Positions 54,085-63,109 of a stretch of 64,000 nt of DNA are shown piece by piece; within the stretch, counting starts at the first letter, position 1; each line of letters begins with the position of its first letter. The DNA is from Ardenticatena sp. (GTDB lineage: Bacteria; Chloroflexota; Anaerolineae; Ardenticatenales; Ardenticatenaceae). The translations under genes and the position numbers were made by a program. The DNA lies in contig WFOS01000022.1 in the NCBI GenBank assembly GCA_015487975.1, positions 51,732-115,731 on the forward strand, read 5' to 3'. Under the pieces are notes generated by a model that saw only the letters and a list, made by a program, of their open reading frames with translations, ran no database searches and was not told the DNA's origin.

Positions 54085-54168
54085 GCTCAATACTCCTTGC
54101 GCTTCACAGTTGACGGGACTGGCAGGCATTCCAAGTGCGCGAAACTATACCGAGGGGCACGCTTGGCG

Positions 54169-55038
54169 TCAAAGGTCTTCGCGGTTCGTATGTCCGGCGA
54201 GAATGTGCAAATAGCGTTCCGCGTCGGCGCGGTGTTCAGCATGGTGAATGCGTTCGTACAAGGCAATCAAATTGCGTAACATACGTGCTAGCATCGCGAG
54301 GTCGTCTACTTCTTGAATCGCCTGAATGTGGGCCGGCATTCCCTGTGCAGCCATCCAGCGACGCAGGGCCTCGGTATCCAACACGCGCCCCTGGCGGAAT
54401 GGGTCGATGAAGATGTCGTATTCGGGTGGCCCGTAGCGAACCACGAAATGCCCTGGCAATGCCACCGGCACCAGTGGTGCATTCAGGCGGCGGGCCACGC
54501 TCAGATAGACCACGCAGAGCGTGAGGGGCAAACCACGCCGTCGGGCGAGCGTTTCGTGCAAGAAGGCGTTGCGCGGATGATAGTATTCGTCGGTATCGCC
54601 CCGAAAGCCATGTTGCGATGCCAACCAGTCGGAGAGCAAGTATGCCCCAGTGAGCATGGCACTTTGTGAAACAGGTGGGGGAGTGTGCCCCACCAATGGT
54701 TCGGCCAGTGCATCCAGTTGTTCTTTCAGGTGGAGAGGGTCGATGTCAGGGTCCGCCCAACGACTTACCAGGATAGCCCCGTCCTCGACATTGGGAAGAC
54801 GAGCAAGGCGTTTCCACTCCTCATCGAGGGTATGCGCCCAGATACGACGGTAGAGGTAGCCAGCGAGGTCGGGCGCTTCATCGGCGAGTTCTTCCAAAAG
54901 GGGCAAGACGGCTTGCCCCGCGGCGATGAGTTCAGCCTGAGCACGACGGGCAATCGACTCGGTGGGATCGAGCGCGAGGGCGAGCAGGGCACGCAAGTCG
55001 TTTTCATCCAGCGGTCGGTGTTCGTGCAAGGGGTGCAT
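54169..55038 (-). CDS. SirB1-like transglutaminase-fold protein
   Basis: A 289-residue soluble protein. The C-terminal two-thirds match the SirB1/transglutaminase-like core-2 family: YYHPRNAFLHETLARRRGLPLTLCVVYLSVARRLNAPLVPVALPGHFVVRYGPPEYDIFIDPFRQGRVL. The family has conserved His and Asp positions but often no clear protease Cys; here a Cys is in TLCVVYL. The C-terminus has a helical TPR-like segment. Family members are common and uncharacterised. It lies downstream of a repeat element and 133 bases after the ABC exporter stop. Confidence 0.82.
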   Translation of the reverse strand: MHPLHEHRPLDENDLRALLALALDPTESIARRAQAELIAAGQAVLPLLEELADEAPDLAGYLYRRIWAHTLDEEWKRLARLPNVEDGAILVSRWADPDIDPLHLKEQLDALAEPLVGHTPPPVSQSAMLTGAYLLSDWLASQHGFRGDTDEYYHPRNAFLHETLARRRGLPLTLCVVYLSVARRLNAPLVPVALPGHFVVRYGPPEYDIFIDPFRQGRVLDTEALRRWMAAQGMPAHIQAIQEVDDLAMLARMLRNLIALYERIHHAEHRADAERYLHILAGHTNREDL

Positions 55039-55070
55039 ACGCCAATGCCTGTTGATTCATCAGGTTGCCA

Positions 55071-55128
55071 CCATGTGTGGGAGTGTATCGAGATCAAGGT
55101 GACCTCCCATGTGTGGGAGTGTATCGAG
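55071..55128. repeat. 22-bp direct repeat, two copies, 36-bp period
   Basis: CCATGTGTGGGAGTGTATCGAG occurs at 55071-55092 and 55107-55128, with a 14-base spacer. It is in the upstream region of the SirB1-like gene. Two copies only, so a CRISPR array is not supported; an operator is possible. Confidence 0.75.
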
Positions 55129-55170
55129 CCCTGTTGCTTTTGACAAACACCTGATGATTGGTTGAAAAGC

Positions 55171-56988
55171 CTAATTCCGTCCAAACGAATCGCGCGGATT
55201 GCGCCGTTTGGCCTGGCGCTGTGCCAGCGCGGCGTATTCTTCCTGCGCCCGCAGTTGCAGGTCGTACATGTGGGCATACAGCCCCTGTTGCGCCAGTAAT
55301 TCGTCGTGTCTCCCCTGTTCGACCAGACGCCCTTCATCGAAAACGAGAATGCAATCGGCATGTTGCACCGCGAGCAAACGCTGAGCGATGATGAACGTGG
55401 TGCGCCCTTTCATCAAGCGGTTCAATGCGCGGCGTATGGTGTACTCGGTTTCCGTATCGACTGCTGAAAGCGAATCATCGAGGATGAGAATGCGAGGGTC
55501 TTGCAAAAGAGCGCGCGCAATGGCAATGCGCTGACGTTGCCCACCTGACAACGTGACGCCCCGCTCACCCAGCACGGTCTCGTAGCCATTGGGAAGTTCC
55601 ATGATGAACTCATGGGCAGCAGCGGCTTTGGCTGCGGCCACAACTTCATCTTCGGTCGCATCGGGGCGCCCAAAGGCAATGTTTTCGCGCACCGTGGTAC
55701 TGAACAAGAACGCATCTTGCAAGACCATGCCGATATGGCGACGCAGGCTCGCCAGCTTGAGCTGCCGCACGTCGTAGCCGTCTATCAGCACACGCCCAGC
55801 GCTGACATCGTAGAAACGGGGGATGAGCGATACCACCGTGCTCTTGCCCGATCCCGTTGGCCCCACGATGCCAACAACCTGCCCAGGTGGGACATGGAAC
55901 GACACATCGTGCAGAATGGGCTTCCCATCGTGGTAAGCAAACGAAACATGCTCGAACGTTACGCTTCCTCGCATAGCGGGTATCTCGATGGCATCGGGGG
56001 TATCTTCGATCGTGGGCGCAGTGTCCAGAATGTCGAAAATGCGCTCGGCACTGGCGGTGGCATCAGCAGCACGTGCCACCAGAAAGCCTAGCTGACGTAC
56101 AGGCGCGTTGAGTTGCGAGAGATACGAAACGAAGGCAAAGAGCGTCCCCACCGTCATCGAGCCAGCCAGCACCTGCCCTCCACCAAACAGCAACACCAGC
56201 CCAATGCTGAATGCAATCAGAAAGCTCATGAACGAAAAATTGTTCGCCCAGGTGTTCACCAGGTGCACACGCTGACGATAAAATCGTTCGTTTTGCTGGC
56301 GGAATTTTTGCAGTTCGTAGGGTTCACGCGCAAAGGCTTTCACCACTCGAATCCCCGTCAGGCTCTCCTGCATCACACTGCTGATGCGCCCCAGTTGTTC
56401 CTGCACAGCGTGGGACATACGGCGCAAACGTGTCCCCAGGCGCACGGTGATAGCCACCAGAATGGGCAGTGGGAGCAAGGCAACCAGCGCCAATGTGAAG
56501 TTGGCCCGCAACAACACCACGATAATGCCAAACAGCAGGACAGCGACGTTGATGAGTTGCAACAAGCCTGTGCCAGTGAACCGTTGGGTTTGTTCCACAT
56601 CCCCCGTAAGTCGGCTCATCAAATCGCCTGTTTGGGCACGGTCGAAAAAATCGAACGAGAGCCGCTGCAAATGTTCGTAGAGGCGTTGCCGCAGGTCATA
56701 CGCCACGCGGAACGAGAGCCACTGCCCGTAGAACATCATCGCATAGCCCGCCACCGCACGCAGGAGCGCCACCAGCAAAATGAGCAGGGCAGAGATGAGT
56801 AACACGCGCGTTTCACCCGCCAGCAAACCACGGTCGATAACATCGCGCACAATCCAGGGCACGACGAGGTTGAGCGCAGTGACGGTGAGCATCGCGCCGT
56901 ACGCCAACACCAACTGGCGTGGATAGGCGAAAATGGCACGCAACAAGCGCCGCATTGTGCCTGCTGAGGACCAGGAAACGCGCTTCAT
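55171..56988 (-). CDS. ABC exporter, fused membrane and ATPase domains
   Basis: A 605-residue exporter of the MsbA/LmrA type. The first 320 residues hold a six-helix exporter domain (RQLVLAYGAMLTVTALNLVVPWIVRDVIDRG; EHLQRLSFDFFDRAQTGDLMSRLTGDVEQ). The ATPase domain has Walker A GPTGSGKST, Q-loop VLQDAFLFSTTVREN, signature [10 protein letters not shown] and Walker B ILILDDSLSAVD. The last glutamate of Walker B is replaced by Asp (DDS), a known variant in half-transporters that need a partner. I choose MKRVSW with GGAG at 8 bases. The upstream gene stop overlaps. Confidence 0.93.
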   Translation of the reverse strand: MKRVSWSSAGTMRRLLRAIFAYPRQLVLAYGAMLTVTALNLVVPWIVRDVIDRGLLAGETRVLLISALLILLVALLRAVAGYAMMFYGQWLSFRVAYDLRQRLYEHLQRLSFDFFDRAQTGDLMSRLTGDVEQTQRFTGTGLLQLINVAVLLFGIIVVLLRANFTLALVALLPLPILVAITVRLGTRLRRMSHAVQEQLGRISSVMQESLTGIRVVKAFAREPYELQKFRQQNERFYRQRVHLVNTWANNFSFMSFLIAFSIGLVLLFGGGQVLAGSMTVGTLFAFVSYLSQLNAPVRQLGFLVARAADATASAERIFDILDTAPTIEDTPDAIEIPAMRGSVTFEHVSFAYHDGKPILHDVSFHVPPGQVVGIVGPTGSGKSTVVSLIPRFYDVSAGRVLIDGYDVRQLKLASLRRHIGMVLQDAFLFSTTVRENIAFGRPDATEDEVVAAAKAAAAHEFIMELPNGYETVLGERGVTLSGGQRQRIAIARALLQDPRILILDDSLSAVDTETEYTIRRALNRLMKGRTTFIIAQRLLAVQHADCILVFDEGRLVEQGRHDELLAQQGLYAHMYDLQLRAQEEYAALAQRQAKRRNPRDSFGRN

Positions 56989-56990
56989 TC

Positions 56991-57830
56991 TCATAACTCC
57001 AATCCCAGGCGTTCGCGCCATTCGCGCACCCGCGCACGACGTTCAGCACGGGCAGCCAGGGCTTCTTGCGATGGCTGTATCAGGTGGGCGTCGAGTGTGT
57101 CGAGCAGGTCGGTGATCTTGTTGAGCAGCTGCGTCACAGGCGCAACCAGTCCATCCACCAGCGGATCGAGCAGGCGCACATCGACATTTCCAGCCGCTGT
57201 ACGGGGGAAGAATGTGGCACGCACGGGCTGAATCAGCCCGGTGTCGATGGCAACGACACTTTCGGGAATCTGTGCCACCAATGCGGCCATTTCGTCGAAG
57301 ACGGCAGTTGCCTGTTCTCCCACCCCAAACGGCAGATACCCGAGCATGCGACGCAAAAAGTCAGCAGTACGTTGCGCAATGCCACCCGTGCGTGCATCCG
57401 CCGCCACCAGCGCCTCTTCCAGCCGTTGCAGGCCAGCGGCAAGTGCCTCTACAACCTGCTCGGCAACTGCCAGACCATCATCTAGCACGGCCAGCCCGTC
57501 ATCCAGTTGTTTGAGCAGGTCGGTAGCGTGCTGAATGCCCCCCTGCACACGCTGTACCATATCGCGCACCGCTTCGAGCGGTGTTGCCAGGGCAGACAAT
57601 CCACGCGCCAGCGTTTCATCCAGGCCGACACCTTCCAGCGCTTCGTAGGCGGCGACCAGTTCGCGCCATTCGTCCAGCGTCGCATCGAAAGCCGCCTGCA
57701 TCTCGGCACGCACGGCGGCTTCCCGCCGTTCAGCGCTTTCCGACCAGGCCACGCCGCCACCAGTCGCAGCACCAACGAGCGCGCCCAGCCCTCCCAAGAG
57801 AAGATCCCGACGATTGAGGTTGTCGTGCAT
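56991..57830 (-). CDS. Unknown membrane-anchored coiled-coil protein
   Basis: A 279-residue protein. It starts MHDNLNRRDLLLGGLGALVGAATGGGVAW after AAAGGAGGG, with a short N-terminal hydrophobic segment after RR. This resembles a Tat-type leader or a simple anchor. The body is strongly helical with heptad-like runs (LLKQLDDGLAVLDDGLAVAEQVVEALAAGLQRLEEALVAAD). It overlaps or abuts the exporter start, so the two are made together. Coiled-coil partners of exporters can act as adaptor or surface proteins; no function is assigned. Confidence 0.78.
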   Translation of the reverse strand: MHDNLNRRDLLLGGLGALVGAATGGGVAWSESAERREAAVRAEMQAAFDATLDEWRELVAAYEALEGVGLDETLARGLSALATPLEAVRDMVQRVQGGIQHATDLLKQLDDGLAVLDDGLAVAEQVVEALAAGLQRLEEALVAADARTGGIAQRTADFLRRMLGYLPFGVGEQATAVFDEMAALVAQIPESVVAIDTGLIQPVRATFFPRTAAGNVDVRLLDPLVDGLVAPVTQLLNKITDLLDTLDAHLIQPSQEALAARAERRARVREWRERLGLEL

Positions 57831-57878
57831 GTCACGCCCTCCTTTCAACACGTGGGCAAACGTGGCCTGCCGGATGGA

Positions 57879-58661
57879 TCAGCCCAACGGCCAGCCCAAC
57901 ATCAAACCGCCATCGACTACCAACACCGACCCTGTGGTGTAGTCGGAATAGGGCGAAGCGAGATAGAGCGCCGCTCCAATCAGATCTTCGACTTCGCCAA
58001 AGCGCCCGGCTGGCGTGAGTTCGAGCATTGGTTCGGCAAATTGCGGGGTTGCCCAAATGAGCTGGCTGAAACGGGTGCGGATGAAGCCTGGCGCAATCGC
58101 GTTGACGTGAATGTTGTCGGAGCCCAGTTCCACGGCAAGGTTCTGCGTCAGCATGATGACGGCGGCTTTGCTGACGCTGTAAATCCCCATGCCGGGCGCC
58201 GGTTTCAAGCCGGCAATGCTGGCTATGTTGATGATTTTGCCGCCCCCCACGGTCCGCATGTGCGGCACAACAGCACGCGCCATGCGGGCATAGCCAAGCA
58301 CGTTCACATCCATGATTTTCTGCCACACGGCATCATCGGCATCGAGGATGGGGCCAAAATGGGGGTTGGTCGCCGCATTGTTGACGAGAATATCGATGCG
58401 CCCGAAGGTTTCTCGCGTGCGTGCTACCAAGTTCTCGATCGCATCGGGGTCGCCGACGTGCGTCGCAATGGGCAAGGCTGCGCCCCCATCCGCGCGAATC
58501 TCCTCGGCAACAGCGTCCAGCCCTGCCTGTTTGCGGCTAGCAAGCACCACTGCCGCGCCGGCGTGTGCGTAGGCTTTGGCGATCGCCGCCCCAATCCCAC
58601 GGCTGGCGCCTGTGATGATGGCCACTTTACCACTCAAATCGAAGGTGGGTTTGGTCGTCAT
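57879..58661 (-). CDS. Short-chain dehydrogenase/reductase
   Basis: A 260-residue classical SDR. The cofactor motif is TGASRGIG, followed by [10 protein letters not shown], the catalytic Ser in [11 protein letters not shown], and Tyr-x3-Lys in YSVSKAA. DVNVLG and APGFIRTRF are typical of FabG-like and 3-oxoacyl or steroid-type enzymes, but the substrate is unknown. The Asp or Arg after the second beta-strand (LASRKQ) suggests NADP preference weakly. It lies between recF and the coiled-coil gene. Confidence 0.9.
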   Translation of the reverse strand: MTTKPTFDLSGKVAIITGASRGIGAAIAKAYAHAGAAVVLASRKQAGLDAVAEEIRADGGAALPIATHVGDPDAIENLVARTRETFGRIDILVNNAATNPHFGPILDADDAVWQKIMDVNVLGYARMARAVVPHMRTVGGGKIINIASIAGLKPAPGMGIYSVSKAAVIMLTQNLAVELGSDNIHVNAIAPGFIRTRFSQLIWATPQFAEPMLELTPAGRFGEVEDLIGAALYLASPYSDYTTGSVLVVDGGLMLGWPLG

Positions 58662-58687
58662 GGATGCCTCCTCTGCTTTGCGGTTGG

Positions 58688-59893
58688 TTATTCTTCGATA
58701 AACCGCCCCTGCTCCACTCGAATCAATCGCGCGTTGGCACGCACATCGGGGGCGAGCTGGTTGGGGTCGGTGGTCGTCATGAAAACTTGCGTATCGTCCA
58801 GCAACAAATGGCTGAGCAGGCGTCGTCGTTCGTGGTCGAGCTCACTCATCACATCGTCCAGCAGCAAAATGGGCGCTTCGCCCTTCTTGTCGCGCAACAG
58901 CGCGACTTCGGCGAGTTTGAGCGCCAGCGCAGCGGTACGTTGTTGCCCCCGTGAACCGAAGTCGGTCATGTCCACACCATTGACCAGGAAGCGCACATCA
59001 TCCCGATGGGGGCCAATCAGGGTCATACCACGTTCGAGCTCGTGCACACGCACGGCAGTCAGTTCTTCGCGAAAGCGCGTTTCGACATCATCGAGCGAGA
59101 GCAACGAGCCTTGGACACCCCACATCTCTGGTGTGAATCCCAGCGACAATTGGTGTGCATTGCGGGGCCCCAGTTCCAGGCGTGGCATGTATTGCATGTG
59201 CAAGCGTTCGCGCCCACCCGTCAGGTCGGCATGCATACGTGCGGCAATTTCATCCAACTGGGCAATGATTTGTTGACGGCGTACGATCACATACGCCCCG
59301 TGGCGCACCAGCTGGTCGTCCCAGAGTGCCACCACATCGGGGTCGCCACCCCGTTCCTGAAGCATGCGCAAGGTGGCATTGCGCTGTTGCAGCACTTCGG
59401 CGTACTTTGCCAGGTCGCGGCAATAGTCACGGTCGATCTGGCAGATAGTGAGGTTGAGATACCGACGGCGCACAGCAGGGCTGCTGGCAATCAGGCTCAT
59501 GTCCTGTGGCAGAAAAAGGACCGTTGTGATTTCGCCAATGTAATCGAGAATCGTCAGACGCTGTTCGTCCCAGAAAATCGTTTTCTGCGTGCGCTGCTGT
59601 TCCACATCCGAGAGGTTCACAATCATACGAGCGCGATGTGCTCCATCTCGACGTTGGACGACCGCTTCAAGCGACGCAAAGGGCAACCCGTCTTCGGCAG
59701 CATCGAAATGGACCAGTTGGGCATCGCGGCGGGCGTGTACCGAACGCGCCGTACTCAAAAAAGCAATGGATTCGAGAAAATTGGTTTTGCCCTGTGCATT
59801 CTGGCCGTAGAGCACAATCAAACCACGGTCGAAATGGGCTTCGAGGCGGGCATAGTTGCGAAAATTGGTCAGGCGGTATTCGGTCAGGTACAT
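58688..59893 (-). CDS. recF: DNA replication and repair protein RecF
   Basis: RecF loads RecA at gaps via RecOR. The 401-residue protein starts [47 protein letters not shown], with Walker A GQNAQGKT. It also has the RecF signature [13 protein letters not shown], the ABC-type motif [18 protein letters not shown], and Walker [15 protein letters not shown]. It is not next to dnaA-dnaN here, unlike many bacteria. A bidirectional promoter precedes it. Confidence 0.96.
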   Translation of the reverse strand: MYLTEYRLTNFRNYARLEAHFDRGLIVLYGQNAQGKTNFLESIAFLSTARSVHARRDAQLVHFDAAEDGLPFASLEAVVQRRDGAHRARMIVNLSDVEQQRTQKTIFWDEQRLTILDYIGEITTVLFLPQDMSLIASSPAVRRRYLNLTICQIDRDYCRDLAKYAEVLQQRNATLRMLQERGGDPDVVALWDDQLVRHGAYVIVRRQQIIAQLDEIAARMHADLTGGRERLHMQYMPRLELGPRNAHQLSLGFTPEMWGVQGSLLSLDDVETRFREELTAVRVHELERGMTLIGPHRDDVRFLVNGVDMTDFGSRGQQRTAALALKLAEVALLRDKKGEAPILLLDDVMSELDHERRRLLSHLLLDDTQVFMTTTDPNQLAPDVRANARLIRVEQGRFIEE

Positions 59894-59926
59894 GGGTCTC
59901 GTGAATGCTTGGTGGTTTTGCGGTCG

Positions 59927-59979
59927 TTGTAGCCCACGCCGCAGCGTGGTATTATAGCGTAGCAGACGCGCAAAGAGAA
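59927..59979. promoter_or_regulatory. Overlapping divergent promoters sharing one -10 region
   Basis: On the plus strand TTGTAG (59927-59932) and TATTAT (59950-59955) are 17 bases apart. On the minus strand TTCTCT (59974-59979) and TATAAT (59951-59956) are also 17 bases apart. The -10 boxes overlap, so polymerase at recF and at the DUF3054 operon should exclude each other. Confidence 0.55.
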
Positions 59980-60041
59980 GCCCTTTTGCTGACTATGCGA
60001 GCAAAGTTGCACACATCACCTAAAAGGAGCGCCTTGTACCC

Positions 60042-60449
60042 ATGCACACCACACCACCTGAATTCACACTCGAACATCGCTGGTCGGTCATGATGGGGGA
60101 TGCCATCACACTGTTGCTGTTCGCCGCACTGGGGCGTGCGAGCCACGCCGAAGCCCTCACCATTCCCGACATCATCGACACCGCCTCACCCTTCTTGCTG
60201 GGCTGGTTCATCATGGCGCCGTTCCTCGGCGCCTATCGCCCCATGGCGTTCGACACGCCCCGCCACACCATCCGCGCCACGCTGCTCGCCTGGGCAGGCG
60301 GAATCCCGCTGGGGCTGCTGCTGCGGGCGTGGCTTTTCAAGCGCAACGTGCCGCTTTCGTTCGCGCTGGTGACACTCGCCACCACCCTCGTCATGCTGTT
60401 GGCGTGGCGGCTGATGTTCTGGTGGCTCCGCAACCGCCTGGCATCATGA
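60042..60449 (+). CDS. DUF3054-family membrane protein
   Basis: A 135-residue protein with four hydrophobic segments, beginning MHTTPPEFTLEHRWSVMMGDAITLLLFAALGRASHAEAL. The GDAITLLLFAALGRASH start and FIMAPFLGAYRP motif are DUF3054 hallmarks. The function of this family is unknown. An SD AAGGAG lies 15 bases before the ATG. It is the first gene of the plus-strand operon that continues to the Cas4-like genes. Confidence 0.85.
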   Translation: MHTTPPEFTLEHRWSVMMGDAITLLLFAALGRASHAEALTIPDIIDTASPFLLGWFIMAPFLGAYRPMAFDTPRHTIRATLLAWAGGIPLGLLLRAWLFKRNVPLSFALVTLATTLVMLLAWRLMFWWLRNRLAS

Positions 60450-60471
60450 AACAACATGGAAGGAGCGATAC

Positions 60472-61134
60472 ATGCCTTCACTCGATGAAATCGTGGCCTA
60501 TATCGACGCCCGCTTGGAAGAAAAAGACGCCGTGCGTGAACACGTGCTCTCGCTTTCGCGCAAAGTGGTGCAACATGCCTCCAAAGCCATTCGCGCCACC
60601 CACCGCCGCGAATGGGAAACCGCCGAACACCTGCTGGAAGAAACAGGGGCACTGGTGGCACAGATGAACACTACCGCAGCAAAGTTCGCCGACATCTTTT
60701 TTGCAGGCTACACACAAGATGCGCAAAAGGAATTTGGGGAAGCCCAACTGACCTATGCCTTCGTGCGCAATTTGCCCATTCCCACCCCGGATGAGCTGGG
60801 CATTGAGGATGCCGTCTATCTGAACGCCATGGGCGAAGCAGCCAGCGAGCTGCGCCGCACCATCCTGGACCTGGTGCGACAAGATCAGTTCGATGAAGCC
60901 CATCGCCTGCTCGCCCGTATGGAAGACGTGTACAGCCTGCTCCAAACCGTGGACTATCCACACGCGATCACCAACAACGTACGTCGCACCAACGATATGC
61001 TGCGTGGTGTGCTCGACCGCACCCGTGGTGATGTGACCACTGCTTTCAAACAGTACGAACTGCGCCGCGCACTGGCGGATTTCGAGAAACGTGTACAATC
61101 CGCCGTCTCACAAACACCACGAAACGAGAGTTGA
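60472..61134 (+). CDS. Translin-like nucleic-acid-binding protein
   Basis: A 220-residue helical protein of the translin family, starting after AAGGAG. Recognised family blocks are VLSLSRKVVQHASKAIRATHRREWETAEHLLEE, GIEDAVYLNAMGEAASELRRTILDLVRQ and DYPHAITNNVRRTNDMLRGVLDRTRGDV. Eukaryotic translin and TRAX bind single-stranded nucleic acid and RNA; archaeal and bacterial relatives are poorly known. It lies between DUF3054 and a large unknown protein, all closely spaced. I rely on family pattern memory, with no alignment run. Confidence 0.75.
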   Translation: MPSLDEIVAYIDARLEEKDAVREHVLSLSRKVVQHASKAIRATHRREWETAEHLLEETGALVAQMNTTAAKFADIFFAGYTQDAQKEFGEAQLTYAFVRNLPIPTPDELGIEDAVYLNAMGEAASELRRTILDLVRQDQFDEAHRLLARMEDVYSLLQTVDYPHAITNNVRRTNDMLRGVLDRTRGDVTTAFKQYELRRALADFEKRVQSAVSQTPRNES

Positions 61135-61146
61135 GACGGAGGAGAT

Positions 61147-62886
61147 ATGGACCGCGAGATTCCAAGCCTGGGAAGTGAAGAAATCGAACTCTATATTCGC
61201 ACCTATTTTTCGCTCTTGCGCAGCAGTGTGCCTGTGCGCGTCAAAGCGCTGGAAGAAACCCACGCCGGTATGCGTTCCAGCCTGCACGCGCTGGCAGAAT
61301 CCCCCTTGCCCGACATTGGCGCATTTACCTACGCCTACCTGCGGCTTCCCCCCATCATCTCCCAAACGCGGCTGGTGATGCTGGGGCAATCCGAAGAAGT
61401 CTTTGCCCGTCGTGGCTACCACGATGTCCACCTCTGGACGCCTGTGGAAGCGCCTGCCCGTCGCCGCAAGATCTACTACAACGGCAATGGGTTGCTCGCG
61501 GCATTTGTCGCCAGCGTCTCCGATATCGACGACATGGTACCCACCCTGACCGCTTTTCAGATCGAATGGAACAAAATGCACCATCTGCTCAACACCGACA
61601 AAGGGCTGGTGGCTCGCCTGCAAGATGTGGCCGAACATGGCGGCTGGACCGCTGAGGATTCCGCCCGCGTGCAAGACGCGCTCCAGCTCGACGATGGGCC
61701 TTGGCGACAGCTGCGGCGGCTCTTCGGGACACAGCTGGCCGCCAAACTCGCGGAGATCGCCTCGCGTGAGCAGGATTTGCAGGTCCTCTTGCTGGCCAGT
61801 TCGCTCACCGATTACGAACGCGCTACACGCCGCTGGTGGGACACCATCGCCGAACACGCCCGCCGTGTCCTCTTGGGGAACCGCCCCGTCTACTTCGTGT
61901 CGAGCAACACGCACAGCATCCTGAACCTGCTGAGCGGCTACGCCCTCGCTCATGAACAAGACATCCTCGATTTTCTACACGAAGCCAATCCCGAAGGGCT
62001 GGCCGATGCACTCGACGCCGCCACATTGGACGATCCAGACCACTTCAACCTGCTCTACTACGCCCTGCGCTACTACCTGCAAGACGCCAAACGTGCTGCC
62101 GAACACCACCGCTGGCTGCACGAAAGTGGCTTCTTGCACATCGACAACCCGCTCTATCTGGACGTGTCGGCACAAATTTTCGAGCTCAACCGCCTGATTC
62201 CCGACCGCTTCGACCCGCGCATTCGGATGAGCGACCTCGATTTGCTGCGCCGTTCGGATGCGCTCATTTTCAACGTCGATTACCCGCTTGGCATGGCCGC
62301 GTATCAGGTGCTTTCCGAAGTGGCGGCACGGTTTGGGCACATCATGGGGGTCTACATCATGGGCAAAGCCGCCACGCTCAACGGGCGCGTCGGCGACGCC
62401 ATCATCCCCGAAGTGGTACACGACGAGCACTCACGCAACACCTTCCTGTTGCGCAACTGTTTCAGCGCCGAAGACGTGGCCCCCTACATGAAGCGTGGCA
62501 GCGTGCTCGACAACCAGAAAGCGCTCACCGTGCGCGGCACATTCCTGCAAAACCGCGACTTCATGCACGTCTTCTACCGCGAAGGCTACACCGACCTGGA
62601 AATGGAAGCGGGTCCATACCTGAGCGCCGTGTACGAGAACAACTATCCCAAACGCTATCCCGTGAATGAAATCGTCAAACTCTACAACGTACGCTACGAC
62701 GTGGGCATTTTGCACTACGCCTCGGATACGCCCTACAGCAAACGCCAACAACTGCTCTCCGAATCATTGCGCTTTCGCGGCGTCGAGCCCACCTATGCCG
62801 AATCCGTTGCCATCATTCGACGCATCTTTGCTCGTGAAATCGAGCGGCAAAAATATCATCACGCGGCCACATCCGAAGCGCCATGA
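61147..62886 (+). CDS. Large conserved protein with phosphorylase-like C-terminus
   Basis: A 579-residue soluble protein starting after GGAGGAG. The N-terminal 350 residues are helical. The C-terminal segment (LIFNVDYPLGMAAYQVLSEVAARFGHIMGVYIMGKAATLNGRVGDAIIPEVVHDEHSRNTFLLRNCF ... ALTVRGTFLQNRDFMHVFYREGYTDLEMEAGPYLSAVYEN) resembles the purine nucleoside phosphorylase fold, with an Asp and Met-Glu-Ala/Gly pocket. I think it belongs to an uncharacterised DUF6909-like family but am not sure. Its stop overlaps the Cas4-like ATG (ATGA), so the products are coupled. Confidence 0.7.
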   Translation: MDREIPSLGSEEIELYIRTYFSLLRSSVPVRVKALEETHAGMRSSLHALAESPLPDIGAFTYAYLRLPPIISQTRLVMLGQSEEVFARRGYHDVHLWTPVEAPARRRKIYYNGNGLLAAFVASVSDIDDMVPTLTAFQIEWNKMHHLLNTDKGLVARLQDVAEHGGWTAEDSARVQDALQLDDGPWRQLRRLFGTQLAAKLAEIASREQDLQVLLLASSLTDYERATRRWWDTIAEHARRVLLGNRPVYFVSSNTHSILNLLSGYALAHEQDILDFLHEANPEGLADALDAATLDDPDHFNLLYYALRYYLQDAKRAAEHHRWLHESGFLHIDNPLYLDVSAQIFELNRLIPDRFDPRIRMSDLDLLRRSDALIFNVDYPLGMAAYQVLSEVAARFGHIMGVYIMGKAATLNGRVGDAIIPEVVHDEHSRNTFLLRNCFSAEDVAPYMKRGSVLDNQKALTVRGTFLQNRDFMHVFYREGYTDLEMEAGPYLSAVYENNYPKRYPVNEIVKLYNVRYDVGILHYASDTPYSKRQQLLSESLRFRGVEPTYAESVAIIRRIFAREIERQKYHHAATSEAP

Positions 62887-63107
62887 GCCGCCGCTACACA
62901 CGCGCTTCCGAATTGAACGAATTTGCCTATTGCCGCCGCGCCTGGTATTTACACCAGGTGCGCGGCTTTCCCTCTGCGAACCAGACCAGGCTTGCCGAAG
63001 GTGAAGCCGCGCACCGACGCCACGGGCAACGTGTGCATCTCGCCATCTGGGCATGGCGGTTGGGGCTTTTACTCCTGCTGGTCGGGCTTCTGCTCTGGTG
63101 GTGGTAA
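62883..63107 (+). CDS. Cas4-like nuclease, N-terminal part with transmembrane anchor
   Basis: A 74-residue protein. It starts MSRRYTRASELNEFAYCRRAWYLHQVRGF, the Cas4/Dna2-type opening with the first iron-sulfur Cys (YCRRAWYL). A C-terminal transmembrane segment AIWAWRLGLLLLLVGLLLWWW then ends it. The catalytic RecB motifs are absent but are found in the next gene, 2 bases after its TAA. The two parts would fit a single-chain membrane hairpin. Either a split enzyme or a frameshifted gene. Confidence 0.75.
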   Translation: MSRRYTRASELNEFAYCRRAWYLHQVRGFPSANQTRLAEGEAAHRRHGQRVHLAIWAWRLGLLLLLVGLLLWWW

Positions 63108-63109
63108 AC

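Noticed and set aside
55071-55128. CRISPR array
   Set aside because: Only two repeats and a 14-base spacer; no cas genes nearby, although a Cas4-like pair is 8 kb away.
57507-59276. 589-residue plus-strand ORF
   Set aside because: It lies antisense to the SDR, recF and coiled-coil genes, which have clear motifs and SDs; it has low-complexity GC-frame composition and no domain.
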